Counted from the stretch's first letter, positions 7,406 to 16,140 are shown. The stretch: DNA of 64,000 nucleotides from Candidatus Ancaeobacter aquaticus (GCA_030765405.1 JAVCCP010000040.1:1-64000), one strand, 5' to 3'. A program made the numbers and translations. Notes: a model not told the origin generated them from the letters alone.

Positions 7406-9517
7406 ATGAATTCTTTTAAATGGTTTAAAGAGTATTATGTAACGATTCAACGTAGTCTGACACAGCACATGATACTTTTGATACTACTTGCATCAGGTGC
7501 GATATTTGCCACGAGCTATTTTTATGGTTCACGCATCGCTATTACTCATTTTTCTCAAAGTCACATAAAAAGTTCTCTAGATCAAACCGAAGCCGAGCTT
7601 AATCAATTATTTGATTCTGTGAAAAGGAATCTCTTTGTTGCTCGTGATTGGGCTCAAGAAGGGTTATTGGATCACAGTGATCCAAAAGCGCTCAACCTCT
7701 TGTTAATCCCTTTGCTGAAAGAAAACCCAAATGTATCTTCCATACTGTTTGCAGATGTAAAAGGAATAGAGTATTTGCTGCTCCGCGCAGATAAACTGTG
7801 GAAGAATCGCCTTACGAACATCCCAGAGAGAGGACAGCGAACACAATGGATGAGCTGGAAAGATGCTCAGACGTTACTTGATAAATGGGAAAAAGTTTTA
7901 GATTATGATCCTCGAAAACGACCATGGTTTAAGGGCGCATTGACTCTTACTGATGAAAATGAGATATATTGGACTGAGCCATATACTTTTTTCACTACAC
8001 AAGAACCAGGTATTACAGCATCAACAATAGTGGGAGATGCGGATATTCAATATGTGGTGGCATATGATGTTCTGCTGCTTGATATATCAAAATTTACGAC
8101 ACAGTTTGCCATTAGCAAGCACGGTATGGCTTTTGTTACTACCGAAGACGGTAAAGTTATCGGTCTACCAAAAAGTGAACGTTTTGTTACTGATACACAG
8201 ATAAAGCAGAAAGTATTCACGTCGTACCAGTCACTCGGTATAATGCCGCTCAAGAATCTTTTTGAAGCGCAACAAAAGCTTTTGCCGGCAGAGAAGGTTA
8301 AGCCATTTCATTTTACCAGCGAAGATGTGTCGTGGTGGGGCGGGAGCCGGGTATTTACCGTTGGGAATCTCAGGCTATTAATCGGTGTTGCTATGCCTGA
8401 AAAAGATATTTTGCCTTGGCTCTACAAACAGAGGATTATTATATTATTTATTATTGTTGTGACTATTGTCTTAGCAATATTTTTGGCCCGTTATGTTGCC
8501 CGTAATTACAGTCGGCCTCTTGAAATACTCGCCCAGGAGGCACGGCGTATCCGTGACCTTGATCTCGATAAAGATATGGCGCACATTAATACTCGTATTG
8601 TAGAGGTGAAGGAGCTCGTTGATACGCAGGCTCAGATGCTTTCAGCGCTACAATCTTTTTCAAAGTATGTTCCTCTTGAAGTGGTTAAACAACTAGTGAA
8701 AAAGGGTGAAGTTGCAAAAATAGGGGGTACCACAGAGGAGTTGACAGTACTCTTTACGGATATACAGGGATTTACCTCAATAGCTGAACAGATGTCTCCT
8801 GAAGGTATAACATCTCTCATGGAAGAATATTTTGAAAGCATGATCGAAGTGTTACGAAAACATAACGCGACAATCGATAAGTTTATAGGGGATGCCATAG
8901 TTGCTTTTTGGGGTGCGCCGCTTCCGGATATTCATCATGCACAGCACGCGGTATGCGCAGTATTGAACTGTCTTAAAGAATTAGAAGCTAATAATGTACG
9001 CTGGGTGCAAAAGGGGTTGCCGGCTTTGCCTACACGATTTGGTCTTGCAACAGGATCGATGACGGTCGGAAATGTTGGGGCACGTTCACGTTTAAGTTAT
9101 ACCGTTTTGGGTGATACGGTTAATTTATCAAGCCGTATTGAAGGATTGAATCGTTTTTATGGAACAGGCGCTCTTGCAGCAGAAACGGTAAAAAATAAGA
9201 CAGGCGAAGAGTATGTCTGGAGATTGGTTGATACCGTTAACGTAAAAGGGAAAAAGAATGCGGTGAAAATATATGAGCCTATTGGTAGATCAGGCGACGT
9301 GTCCGAGGAGAGAATAGTATCTGTAAAGAAATATGAAGAAGCTTTGAGAATGTATTCTGATAAAAAATTTAAGAAAGCATCTGTTGTATTAGAAGAATTA
9401 ATAAACAAAACCCCGAGTGATTCAGCGACAAAACGATTACTGCATTTATGTAGGCAATATCTTACCAATCCTCCGGACGATTCATGGTCCGGCATTACGC
9501 AATACAAAGATAAATAG
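7406..9517 (+). CDS. Membrane class III adenylate/guanylate cyclase with Cache and HAMP domains
   Basis: 703 residues. A transmembrane segment at ~21-42 is followed by a large extracytoplasmic Cache-type sensor (~45-340, with RPWFKGAL and IYWTEPYTF typical of dCache). A second transmembrane helix (~345-365) leads into a HAMP helix pair. The class III catalytic domain follows from ~445: metal Asp in VLFTDIQGFTSI, second metal site GDAIVAFWGAP, and YTVLGDTVNLSSRIEGL. The C-terminus (~640-690) looks like TPR-type helices. It should make cAMP (or cGMP; the residues that decide are not certain to me) in response to a small periplasmic ligand. Its last codons abut the decayed ArsR copy. Confidence 0.88.
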   Translation: MNSFKWFKEYYVTIQRSLTQHMILLILLASGAIFATSYFYGSRIAITHFSQSHIKSSLDQTEAELNQLFDSVKRNLFVARDWAQEGLLDHSDPKALNLLLIPLLKENPNVSSILFADVKGIEYLLLRADKLWKNRLTNIPERGQRTQWMSWKDAQTLLDKWEKVLDYDPRKRPWFKGALTLTDENEIYWTEPYTFFTTQEPGITASTIVGDADIQYVVAYDVLLLDISKFTTQFAISKHGMAFVTTEDGKVIGLPKSERFVTDTQIKQKVFTSYQSLGIMPLKNLFEAQQKLLPAEKVKPFHFTSEDVSWWGGSRVFTVGNLRLLIGVAMPEKDILPWLYKQRIIILFIIVVTIVLAIFLARYVARNYSRPLEILAQEARRIRDLDLDKDMAHINTRIVEVKELVDTQAQMLSALQSFSKYVPLEVVKQLVKKGEVAKIGGTTEELTVLFTDIQGFTSIAEQMSPEGITSLMEEYFESMIEVLRKHNATIDKFIGDAIVAFWGAPLPDIHHAQHAVCAVLNCLKELEANNVRWVQKGLPALPTRFGLATGSMTVGNVGARSRLSYTVLGDTVNLSSRIEGLNRFYGTGALAAETVKNKTGEEYVWRLVDTVNVKGKKNAVKIYEPIGRSGDVSEERIVSVKKYEEALRMYSDKKFKKASVVLEELINKTPSDSATKRLLHLCRQYLTNPPDDSWSGITQYKDK

Positions 9518-9527
9518 TAATCTCCAT

Positions 9528-9692
9528 GATTCGTTAGGGCTGATGAAATCAACTATATCGCAACATCTGGGGATTTTAAGAGCACAGGGAATTATTCATC
9601 CACAGAAAAATGGTGTTAGAACATGTTATAAAGTGGTGGATAAAAGGGTTCAAAAACTTTTAATACTTCTTCAAAAGGAGGTTGCAAAATGA
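9528..9692 (+). pseudogene. 5'-truncated ArsR-family regulator remnant
   Basis: The frame reads DSLGLMKSTISQHLGILRAQGIIH...GVRTCYKV to the stop at 9692. It matches the intact ArsR protein at 10456-10728 from its residue ~36 onward at about 36 of 54 positions. The first helices, including the start region, are missing. The similarity begins only 11 bp after the cyclase stop codon, so the truncation point is the junction with that gene. The internal ATG at 9543 would give a 49-aa peptide with the recognition helix but no full winged helix. It ends with the same ATGA overlap to a DUF302 gene as the intact copy. Confidence 0.8.
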
Positions 9693-10213
9693 AAAAAGTA
9701 ATAATCGGTCTTGTTTTTGGTTTTGTTATTGGTATAGCTGTATGTGTAGGCGCGTCAGTTGTTTTAGTGCCTAAATATGTGCTTTTAGTAAAGGAAAGTA
9801 AATACACGATAGATGAAACGATTAAACATTTAGCGAAGGCGATAGAAAAAGAAAAATGGCATGTCCTTGTTGAGAGTGACGTTAATGAGTCATTATCTAG
9901 AGCTGGGGTGAAGTTAAAGCCAAAAATAAAGATAATTAAATTTAGCAAAGCGGAATATGCAAAAGAAATATTAGAAGATCATAGAGAATTAGCATGTATG
10001 ATGCCGCCTTCTATTGCTGTTTATGAGGGGGAAGATGGTAAGGTATATATTTCCAAAATGAATATGGGTCTAATAGCGAAGATATATGGCGGTGTTGTAA
10101 ATAAGATTATGGGAGAGAAAATTTCCGTAGATGAAAACAGAATTATTAGTGCTGTTGTTAAGAGAGAAGAATGTAACGTGATCTGTGGAAAAGTGGGGCA
10201 TGAAAACAAATAA
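9689..10213 (+). CDS. DUF302 protein with N-terminal membrane anchor (full-length copy)
   Basis: 174 residues. One transmembrane helix (~4-30) is followed by a DUF302-type domain: VKESKYTIDETIKHLAKAIE, WHVLVESDV, AKEILEDHRELACMMPPSIAVYE, DGKVYISKMN. The C-terminal tail is CNVICGK, a Cys pair spaced by three residues, and it is conserved in the shortened paralogue at 10725. DUF302 proteins often sit beside transporters or redox genes; function is unknown. The start overlaps the ArsR remnant by ATGA, and the gene end overlaps the remnant of an MMPL transporter gene by 14 bp. Intact although both flanking genes of its cassette are broken. Confidence 0.75.
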   Translation: MKKVIIGLVFGFVIGIAVCVGASVVLVPKYVLLVKESKYTIDETIKHLAKAIEKEKWHVLVESDVNESLSRAGVKLKPKIKIIKFSKAEYAKEILEDHRELACMMPPSIAVYEGEDGKVYISKMNMGLIAKIYGGVVNKIMGEKISVDENRIISAVVKREECNVICGKVGHENK

Positions 10214-10324
10214 TATAGCACATTACGTGGTGTTTTATCCGAAAATATTACAGGGGCATTGATTGCGATTACCATATTTTTAGGAGCTATTGTCTCTTTA
10301 ATTAAGATTGATACTGTTTCTTAA
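10200..10324 (+). pseudogene. Remnant of an MMPL transporter gene (start only)
   Basis: The ATG at 10200 gives MKTNNIAHYVVFYPKILQG, which lines up with MKGNKVTEYALMHPKLIIG at the start of the intact transporter (10897). After a shift of frame near 10252 the text continues GALIAITIFLGAIVSLIKIDT, about 12 of 21 identical to the intact protein. It stops at 10322-10324. The 14-bp overlap with the upstream DUF302 gene is the same as in the intact copy. Everything after the first transmembrane helix is gone. Confidence 0.8.
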
Positions 10325-10399
10325 AGATACCTTTCACCAAGTATGAAACTTTACTGTATGACATACACTGACGTTGTAAGAGAGTGGTTAAAAAACTTA

Positions 10400-10428
10400 T
10401 TGACATATATATCGTTATATCGTAATAT
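10400..10428 (+). promoter_or_regulatory. Sigma-70 type promoter of the ArsR-transporter operon
   Basis: TTGACA at 10400-10405, 17-bp spacer, TAATAT at 10423-10428. It lies 28 bp upstream of the ArsR start and overlaps the inverted repeat at 10411-10442. Confidence 0.8.
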
Positions 10429-10442
10429 AACAATATAACGAT
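10411..10442. promoter_or_regulatory. Putative ArsR operator
   Basis: A perfect inverted repeat, ATCGTTATAT (10411-10420) and ATATAACGAT (10433-10442), is separated by 12 bp. It covers the -10 box and the likely transcription start. AT-rich 10+10 dyads inside the promoter are usual for ArsR/SmtB autorepressors; the link to this ArsR is inferred from position. Confidence 0.75.
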
Positions 10443-10455
10443 AGAAGGAGCAAAT

Positions 10456-10728
10456 ATGAACTACGAAAAAAAGAGTGAACTCTTAAAGGCGTTAGGGCAT
10501 CCTGTGCGGTTGCGTATAGCATGCGGTTTACTGAAGCATGAATGTAACGTTAATAAGATTGTCGATTCGTTAGGACTGCCGCAATCAACGGTATCACAGC
10601 ATCTGGGAATACTAAGATCGCAGGGAATAATTCATTCACACAAAGATGGAGTGAGAACATGTTATAAAGTTATTGATAAAAATATCAAAAAACTGTTACG
10701 CGTAATAGAGAGTGAGGTAGATGTATGA
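10456..10728 (+). CDS. ArsR/SmtB-family transcriptional regulator
   Basis: 90 residues, a complete winged-helix: LLKALGHPVRLRIACGLL (helices 1-2), then IVDSLGLPQSTVSQHLGILRSQGII as the recognition helix-turn-helix. The wing is DGVRTCYKV. The AGAAGGAG ribosome site is well placed. Members repress their own operon and release DNA on binding metal or another signal. A Cys in HECNVNKI and one in RTCYKV are visible, but the classical ELCVCDL metal motif of ArsR is absent, so the inducer is unknown. Heads an operon with DUF302, MMPL transporter, LolA-like and barrel genes; each start overlaps or abuts the previous stop. Confidence 0.88.
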   Translation: MNYEKKSELLKALGHPVRLRIACGLLKHECNVNKIVDSLGLPQSTVSQHLGILRSQGIIHSHKDGVRTCYKVIDKNIKKLLRVIESEVDV

Positions 10729-10910
10729 AAAAATATATTGGTGGAGTAGTTGTCGGAATGATTGTATGCGGCATTTCAGTGTTTGTTCTGATGCCGAGAC
10801 TCATGATCGTTGTTAAGGAAAGCAACTATACGGTAGACGAAACCGTAAAGCGATTAAAAGAAAAACAGTGCGGTGCAATTTGCGGAAAGGTGAATTATGA
10901 AAGGGAATAA
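10725..10910 (+). CDS. Shortened DUF302 paralogue (membrane anchor plus Cys tail)
   Basis: 61 residues. Residues 1-46 match the N-terminal anchor and first helix of the 174-aa protein at 9689 (VVKESNYTVDETVKRL). Residues 47-61 (KQCGAICGKVNYE) match its extreme C-terminus. The DUF302 core of about 113 residues is missing from the middle. The frame is open and both overlaps with neighbours (ATGA start, 14-bp end) are kept, so it is still translated. It may be a deletion relic or a working microprotein. Confidence 0.7.
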   Translation: MKKYIGGVVVGMIVCGISVFVLMPRLMIVVKESNYTVDETVKRLKEKQCGAICGKVNYERE

Positions 10911-13713
10911 AGTAACAGAATATGCATTGATGCATCCAAAACTTATTATCGGGATAATGATTGCGCTGACACTGGTTCTTGGCGCGCTTATACCGATGAT
11001 TAAAATTGATACTGATCCTGAAAACATGCTTTCGAAAAATGAAGCGGTACGTGTTTTTCACGACAAGATGAAAAAGGAGTTTGCGTTTCATGATATGGTA
11101 GTTCTGGGTATTGTTAATGAAAAGAATCCTAACGGTGTTTTTAATCCTGATTCGCTTAAAAAAATATACGAGTTAACCGAATATACAAAAACACTCAGGT
11201 GGCAGGATAAAGATGATCCTGAAAAACAAGCAGGTGTAATCGAGGTAGATCTTATAGCTCCTTCTACTGTCGATAACATAGAGCAAGGTGGGCTCGGTGT
11301 TGTTAACTTCAGCTGGTTGATGAAAGAACCGCCTGACACGCAAGTTGATGCGCTGCTTATACGTGACCGTGCTCAAAGAATACCGTTTCTTAAAGATACG
11401 TTACTTTCAGATGACGGGAAAGCACTGTGCCTCTATATTCCTCTTACATCAAAAGATCTCAGTCATAAGGTGTATACAAGCCTGAAAAAGAAAATCGGAA
11501 CATTAAACGGTGATGAACAATATTATATTACCGGGCTTCCTGTCGCAGAGGATACCTTTGGTGTGGAAATGTTCGTGCAGATGGCAGTATCGGCACCGCT
11601 TGCCATGTTTGTTATCTTTCTTTTGATGCTGTATTTCTTTCGCAAACTGGTGCTTATTATCTCTCCGATGATAGTTGCCATGGTCTCTGTGATATGGACA
11701 ATGGGGCTTTTGATCGGTACGGGAAACACGGTCCACATAATGAGCTCAATGATACCAATATTTATAATGCCGATTGCGGTACTTGATTCGATACATATTT
11801 TATCAGAGTTCTTTGAGCGGTATCAGCAGTATAAAGATCGTAAAGATACTATACGGGTTGTTATGAAAGATCTTTTCAAACCAATGTTGTATACATCTCT
11901 AACATCTGCCGCAGGTTTTGGTTCACTTGCCTTGACCCCTATCCCGCCGGTGCAGGTGTTTGGAGTATTCATAGCAATCGGTGTTATGTCCGCATGGGTG
12001 CTTACAATCATCTTTATTCCGGCATATATAATGCTTTTACCGAAAAAATCGCTGGAAAACTTTGGGGCGACGCATCATGAAACTGGTGTCCCAAACACGT
12101 TTATTGGAAAATTGATGTTTGGTATGTCGTATTTCACGTTTAAAAGGGCAAAACTCATTATTGTCATGTCGTTAGTACTCTGTGTAATAGCGATTTATGG
12201 TATCAGTAAAATTCAGATCAATGATAATCCTATTCGTTGGTTTACTCCATCACATCCGATACGTGTGGCGGACCGTGTGTTAAATCATCATTTTGGCGGT
12301 ACATATATGTCATATTTAACGCTTCAGTCCGATCAAAAAGATGTACCTTTGCATACGTTTATAGATGAATTATTGGAACGTGTAAAGAATGATGATGTCA
12401 ATAGTGCGATCTACGACCAATTTAAAGATGAAGCCGAAAAGAATAAAGGTCAAGAATTGACCAAAGAACGGTTTTTAGAAAACATGACCGAATCTTGTGA
12501 AAAGAAGATAGATTCTGCCGGTGAGGATACCATAGATCAATGGGAAGATCTGGCTTATTTTGTTGATAAGGAAAAACAGCGTGGACAGGTGTTTAAAGAT
12601 CCTAGAGTATTAAACTATATAACGGATCTTCAAAAAGCACTTCTGAAAACAGGTTTTGTTGGTAAATCTAATTCCCTTTCAGATATCGTAAAAACGGTAC
12701 ACAGGGAGCTCCTTTTAGGTAAAGACGAAGAGTTTCGCATACCTGATACGAGTGATGCGGTTGCGCAATGTTTGCTGACATTTCAAAATAGTCACCGGCC
12801 GCATGATCTGTGGCATTTTGTATCAACAGACTATAAAAAAACTGCTTTGTGGATACAGCTGAAAAGCGGTGATAATAAAGATATGTCGCAGATGGTTGAT
12901 TATATAGATCAGTATATAAAGACACACAAGCCGCCGGTACCGTTATCATTTAATTGGTTTGGTCTTACCTATATTAATGTTGTATGGCAGCAGAAGATGG
13001 TTAGTGGTATGATGCAGGCTTTTATTGGCAGTTTTCTCGTAGTATTTTTGATGATGACCTTTCTCTTCAGGTCAGCGTTATGGGGCTTTTTATGTATGAT
13101 TCCCTTAACGGTTACGATCGGTTTTATTTATGGCGCGATCGGTCTTGTAGGTAAAGATTATGATATGCCTATAGCGGTATTGTCTTCACTGACACTGGGG
13201 CTGGCAGTGGACTTTTCTATCCACTTTTTGTCCCGTGCACGGGTAATGTATGAAGAATTTGGCAGCTGGAAAAAAACGGTGACAAAAGTATTTGGTGAAC
13301 CGGCAAGAGCTATTGCACGAAACGTTATAGTTATTGCAGTCGGGTTTTTACCTCTTCTTGCGGCACCGTTGATGCCGTATAAAACTGTAGGGGTGTTTTT
13401 GGCGGCAATATTAGCTGTATCGGGTATCGCTACTTTGGTTATTTTGCCCGCTATGATTAAAGTATTGGAAAAATATTTATTCGGTAAAGATATGTCACAA
13501 GTAAAACTTGCGTGTAACTGTGCTACGTGTGGTATTATGATCGCTTCACTCATAGTATTTGTAGCGCTTAATATCCATCAATTTGCGGGAATACCATGGA
13601 GCAGTCTTATGTGGTATGTTGTACCGAGTTTTATACTAGTGCCGTTTGGGTGCTGTTTAATGCGCAGGAGATGCAAAACCGATACAATTGAAAACAAAGG
13701 AGAGAAGTCATGA
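10897..13713 (+). CDS. MMPL/RND-family transporter
   Basis: 938 residues, two six-helix halves typical of RND/MMPL exporters of lipids or hopanoids. Helix 1 is near residues 12-33, followed by a periplasmic loop (~35-220) and helices 2-6 (~225-380, including the LDSIHILSEFFERY motif). Helix 7 is near 420, followed by a second, larger periplasmic loop and helices 8-12 (~700-860, with LGLAVDFSIHFLSRARVMYEEFG). Two extra C-terminal hydrophobic segments with several Cys (CNCATCG, CCLMRRRC) follow at ~875-930. Driven by proton motive force in known relatives. Neighbouring LolA-like and outer-membrane barrel genes suggest a route for a lipid-like substrate across the envelope. Confidence 0.88.
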   Translation: MKGNKVTEYALMHPKLIIGIMIALTLVLGALIPMIKIDTDPENMLSKNEAVRVFHDKMKKEFAFHDMVVLGIVNEKNPNGVFNPDSLKKIYELTEYTKTLRWQDKDDPEKQAGVIEVDLIAPSTVDNIEQGGLGVVNFSWLMKEPPDTQVDALLIRDRAQRIPFLKDTLLSDDGKALCLYIPLTSKDLSHKVYTSLKKKIGTLNGDEQYYITGLPVAEDTFGVEMFVQMAVSAPLAMFVIFLLMLYFFRKLVLIISPMIVAMVSVIWTMGLLIGTGNTVHIMSSMIPIFIMPIAVLDSIHILSEFFERYQQYKDRKDTIRVVMKDLFKPMLYTSLTSAAGFGSLALTPIPPVQVFGVFIAIGVMSAWVLTIIFIPAYIMLLPKKSLENFGATHHETGVPNTFIGKLMFGMSYFTFKRAKLIIVMSLVLCVIAIYGISKIQINDNPIRWFTPSHPIRVADRVLNHHFGGTYMSYLTLQSDQKDVPLHTFIDELLERVKNDDVNSAIYDQFKDEAEKNKGQELTKERFLENMTESCEKKIDSAGEDTIDQWEDLAYFVDKEKQRGQVFKDPRVLNYITDLQKALLKTGFVGKSNSLSDIVKTVHRELLLGKDEEFRIPDTSDAVAQCLLTFQNSHRPHDLWHFVSTDYKKTALWIQLKSGDNKDMSQMVDYIDQYIKTHKPPVPLSFNWFGLTYINVVWQQKMVSGMMQAFIGSFLVVFLMMTFLFRSALWGFLCMIPLTVTIGFIYGAIGLVGKDYDMPIAVLSSLTLGLAVDFSIHFLSRARVMYEEFGSWKKTVTKVFGEPARAIARNVIVIAVGFLPLLAAPLMPYKTVGVFLAAILAVSGIATLVILPAMIKVLEKYLFGKDMSQVKLACNCATCGIMIASLIVFVALNIHQFAGIPWSSLMWYVVPSFILVPFGCCLMRRRCKTDTIENKGEKS

Positions 13714-14498
13714 AAAAGATTTTATTAATGATGGTTGGGATTATATGTCTTACGTTTTTTACGAATGTATCGTATGCCGTTACCGTTGATGAAATAGTTG
13801 ATAAAGCAAATAAAATGGCGTTTTATCAGGGAAAAGACGGTAAAGCGCGCGTTGAGATGACTATTACTGACAATCAGGGGAGGACTCGTATGCGTGAGTT
13901 CACCATATTGCGCTTAGATAAAGAAGACGGCGGTGAACAGAAGTTTTACGTTCATTTTAAAAAACCGGCGGATGTACGCAACATGGTATTTATGGTATGG
14001 AAACATATTGGTAGTGACGACGACAGGTGGCTTTATCTACCGGCGCTTGACCTTGTAAGAAGGATATCGGCAAATGATGAAAGAACAAGCTTTGCGGGAT
14101 CAGATTTCCTGTATGAAGATGTTTCCGGTCGCGGAATAGAAGAAGATACGCATGAGCTTATTGAAGAAACCGATAAATATTATATCTTGAATAATGTGCC
14201 TAAAGAAAAAAGTGCGGTAGAGTTTGCCTCATACAAGGTATGGGTGGACAAAAAGAATTTCCTACCGACAAAAATTGAGTATTATGATCAGGGCGGGAAC
14301 AAATACCGTATTATTGAAGCTTTGGAGGTCAAAGATATACAAGGATATCCTACGGTAGTGAAATCAAAGGTGTCTAATCTTAAGACTGGTGGCAATACTG
14401 TTTCAGAATTCAAGAAAGTGCAATATGATGTTGGTCTTGGAGATGATGTTTTTACTGAGCGGTATTTACGAAGAGCACCGCGAAAATGGGTGCGTTAG
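13710..14498 (+). CDS. LolA-like outer-membrane lipoprotein-sorting protein
   Basis: 262 residues. Signal peptide of ~23 residues (MKKILLMMVGIICLTFFTN...SYA). The mature chain has the fold signature of the LolA-like periplasmic lipid carrier family: MTITDNQGRTRMREFTILR, YVHFKKPADVRNMVFM, DRWLYLPALDLVRRI, SFAGSDFLYEDVSGR. Such proteins shuttle lipids or lipoproteins in a hydrophobic half-barrel. The start overlaps the MMPL stop by ATGA and the end is 3 bp from the barrel gene, so the three are translated together. This is the paralogue usually found with RND transporters rather than the essential LolA. Confidence 0.85.
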   Translation: MKKILLMMVGIICLTFFTNVSYAVTVDEIVDKANKMAFYQGKDGKARVEMTITDNQGRTRMREFTILRLDKEDGGEQKFYVHFKKPADVRNMVFMVWKHIGSDDDRWLYLPALDLVRRISANDERTSFAGSDFLYEDVSGRGIEEDTHELIEETDKYYILNNVPKEKSAVEFASYKVWVDKKNFLPTKIEYYDQGGNKYRIIEALEVKDIQGYPTVVKSKVSNLKTGGNTVSEFKKVQYDVGLGDDVFTERYLRRAPRKWVR

Positions 14499-14501
14499 AA
14501 A

Positions 14502-15851
14502 ATGGGGCTGAAGATAAAAAAGAGTGTATATTGCTTAATCGTTGTGGCGTTTTCTGGGTTGGTTATTTCTCAAGGTGTATCAGCTGAGGAAATAGATAAA
14601 AGCCCTTCGTTTGTAACAACAATGCAAGAATATTATCAGGAACATTTTACGCCGATAAAAGGTTTTCTCGAAGGTAATTACGGTCAGCGGCTCACGCCAA
14701 AATCAAATACGAAACATTCAGTATTTAATATGGCTGAGCAGCGTCTACAGCTTGAGACAGCATATTATCCGCATTTCCCCGGGTTTCTTGAAGATTGGGC
14801 AACCGAGTTAAAATATCGTGGAGAACTGTTAGTGGATGAGTACGTTGGAAATATCTCGTACAATACACGTGAGTTTAGTTTGTTTACAAACCCGATGGAG
14901 TTTTTTGATGTCAAGGCTGGCCGGCAGATCCTTACTTGGGGGGTTGGGGACTATATCTTTATTAATGATATGTTCCCAAAAGATTACATATCTTTTTTTA
15001 TCGGTAGGGACGATGAATATCTAAAAGTACCGTCTGACGCGGTGAAGACATCTTTTTATACACCGATAGTCAATATTGATGCGGTTTTTATCCCGTGGTT
15101 TCAGCCGAATATTGTCATGAGCGGTGACCGGTTATCATTTTATGATCCATATAAAGGAAGAATCACAGGTCAGGAATCTGAGCGATACTTACGCAAACCT
15201 CCTCATCAGTTTGAGCAGACAGAAATAGCTCTGCGACTTTTTAGAACTGTCGATCGGTATGAACTGGCAGGGTATTTCTTCCGGGGTTTTTATAAAAATC
15301 CCAGAGGATTTAAGAATAATAAGGATGAACAGTATTATCCGCCGGTATTGGTGTTTGGTGGCAGTGCGCGTGGACCACTTTTTAACGGTATAGTAAGTAC
15401 AGAAGTTGGGTATAAATACAGTCTTGATAATAAGGACGGCACAAACAGAATGCTTGAGAACTCATCGGTACAATATCTGGTGGGGTACGCACAAGATCTG
15501 AAAAACGATATTAATATCGTTTTTCAGTATTACGTAGAGCAAATGCTGGAATACAGCAGATTTAAGAGAAGTCTGATGCCGGGAGATTATAAACGCGATC
15601 ATTTTAAGCAGCTTCTGACATTTTCGTTCAGGAAAGATTTTTTCCAGCAGACATTACATGTTAATTCATTTATATTTTTCTCACCGACAGATGTGGATAC
15701 CTATTGGCGCCCTTCGGTAACCTATGACATTAATGACCGGCTGAAAGCGACACTCGGAGCAAATCTTTTTTGGGGAGAGAACGATTACACAGAGTTTGGT
15801 CAGGCAGAAGAAAACAAGAACATATATGTACGCGTAAGGTATAGCTTCTAG
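14502..15851 (+). CDS. Predicted outer-membrane beta-barrel (DUF1302-like)
   Basis: 449 residues. Hydrophobic signal sequence to about residue 28 (LVISQGVSAEE). Alternating hydrophobic/aromatic strands follow, with turns rich in Asn, Asp and Gly. The protein ends in a typical barrel C-terminus (NIYVRVRYSF, terminal Phe) recognised by the BAM complex. Segments such as AGRQILTWGVGDYIFINDMFPKDY resemble the DUF1302 family that accompanies MMPL and LolA-like genes. Probably the outer-membrane end of the transport system. No strong ribosome site; translation is likely coupled to the upstream gene. Confidence 0.75.
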   Translation: MGLKIKKSVYCLIVVAFSGLVISQGVSAEEIDKSPSFVTTMQEYYQEHFTPIKGFLEGNYGQRLTPKSNTKHSVFNMAEQRLQLETAYYPHFPGFLEDWATELKYRGELLVDEYVGNISYNTREFSLFTNPMEFFDVKAGRQILTWGVGDYIFINDMFPKDYISFFIGRDDEYLKVPSDAVKTSFYTPIVNIDAVFIPWFQPNIVMSGDRLSFYDPYKGRITGQESERYLRKPPHQFEQTEIALRLFRTVDRYELAGYFFRGFYKNPRGFKNNKDEQYYPPVLVFGGSARGPLFNGIVSTEVGYKYSLDNKDGTNRMLENSSVQYLVGYAQDLKNDINIVFQYYVEQMLEYSRFKRSLMPGDYKRDHFKQLLTFSFRKDFFQQTLHVNSFIFFSPTDVDTYWRPSVTYDINDRLKATLGANLFWGENDYTEFGQAEENKNIYVRVRYSF

Positions 15852-15881
15852 GAACTTCGTTCCCTTTATTTAAATAACCAC

Positions 15882-15908
15882 TAGAAATAGGGACAGTGCC
15901 TATTTCTA
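15882..15908. repeat. Palindromic element, variant of the GGGAC-A-GTCCC family
   Basis: TAGAAATAGG, GACAGTG, CCTATTTCTA: 10-bp arms. The centre is related to the GGGGACAGTCCCC elements found elsewhere in the window but degenerate. It sits between the barrel gene and the DUF2892 gene, 36 bp before the latter. Confidence 0.7.
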
Positions 15909-15943
15909 AGCATTTTAATTATTATTACGAGAAAGGAACACAT

Positions 15944-16126
15944 ATGATAGAAAGATTATTGAGGGGTATCTCAGGAGGTCTTATTCTTATCAGTTTAGCC
16001 TTAGCGTATTTTGTGAGTATTTGGTGGCTTTTATTTACCGCTTTTATCGGAGTGAATCTCTTGCAATCAGCATTTACTAACTGGTGTCCGATGATAACCA
16101 TCCTTAAAAAATTAGGGATGCGTTAA
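15944..16126 (+). CDS. DUF2892 (YgaP-like) membrane protein
   Basis: 60 residues from the ATG at 15944, preceded by GAAAGGA; the longer ORF from a GTG at 15896 would start inside the palindromic element. Two hydrophobic helices (SGGLILISLALAYFVSIWW, LLFTAFIGVNLLQSAF) and the conserved NWCPM motif identify DUF2892. Relatives are fused to rhodanese domains (YgaP) or stand alone. Function is unknown; the Cys may take part in sulfur chemistry. Followed directly by a strong hairpin. Confidence 0.85.
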   Translation: MIERLLRGISGGLILISLALAYFVSIWWLLFTAFIGVNLLQSAFTNWCPMITILKKLGMR

Positions 16127-16140
16127 ACAGCGATAGCTTT

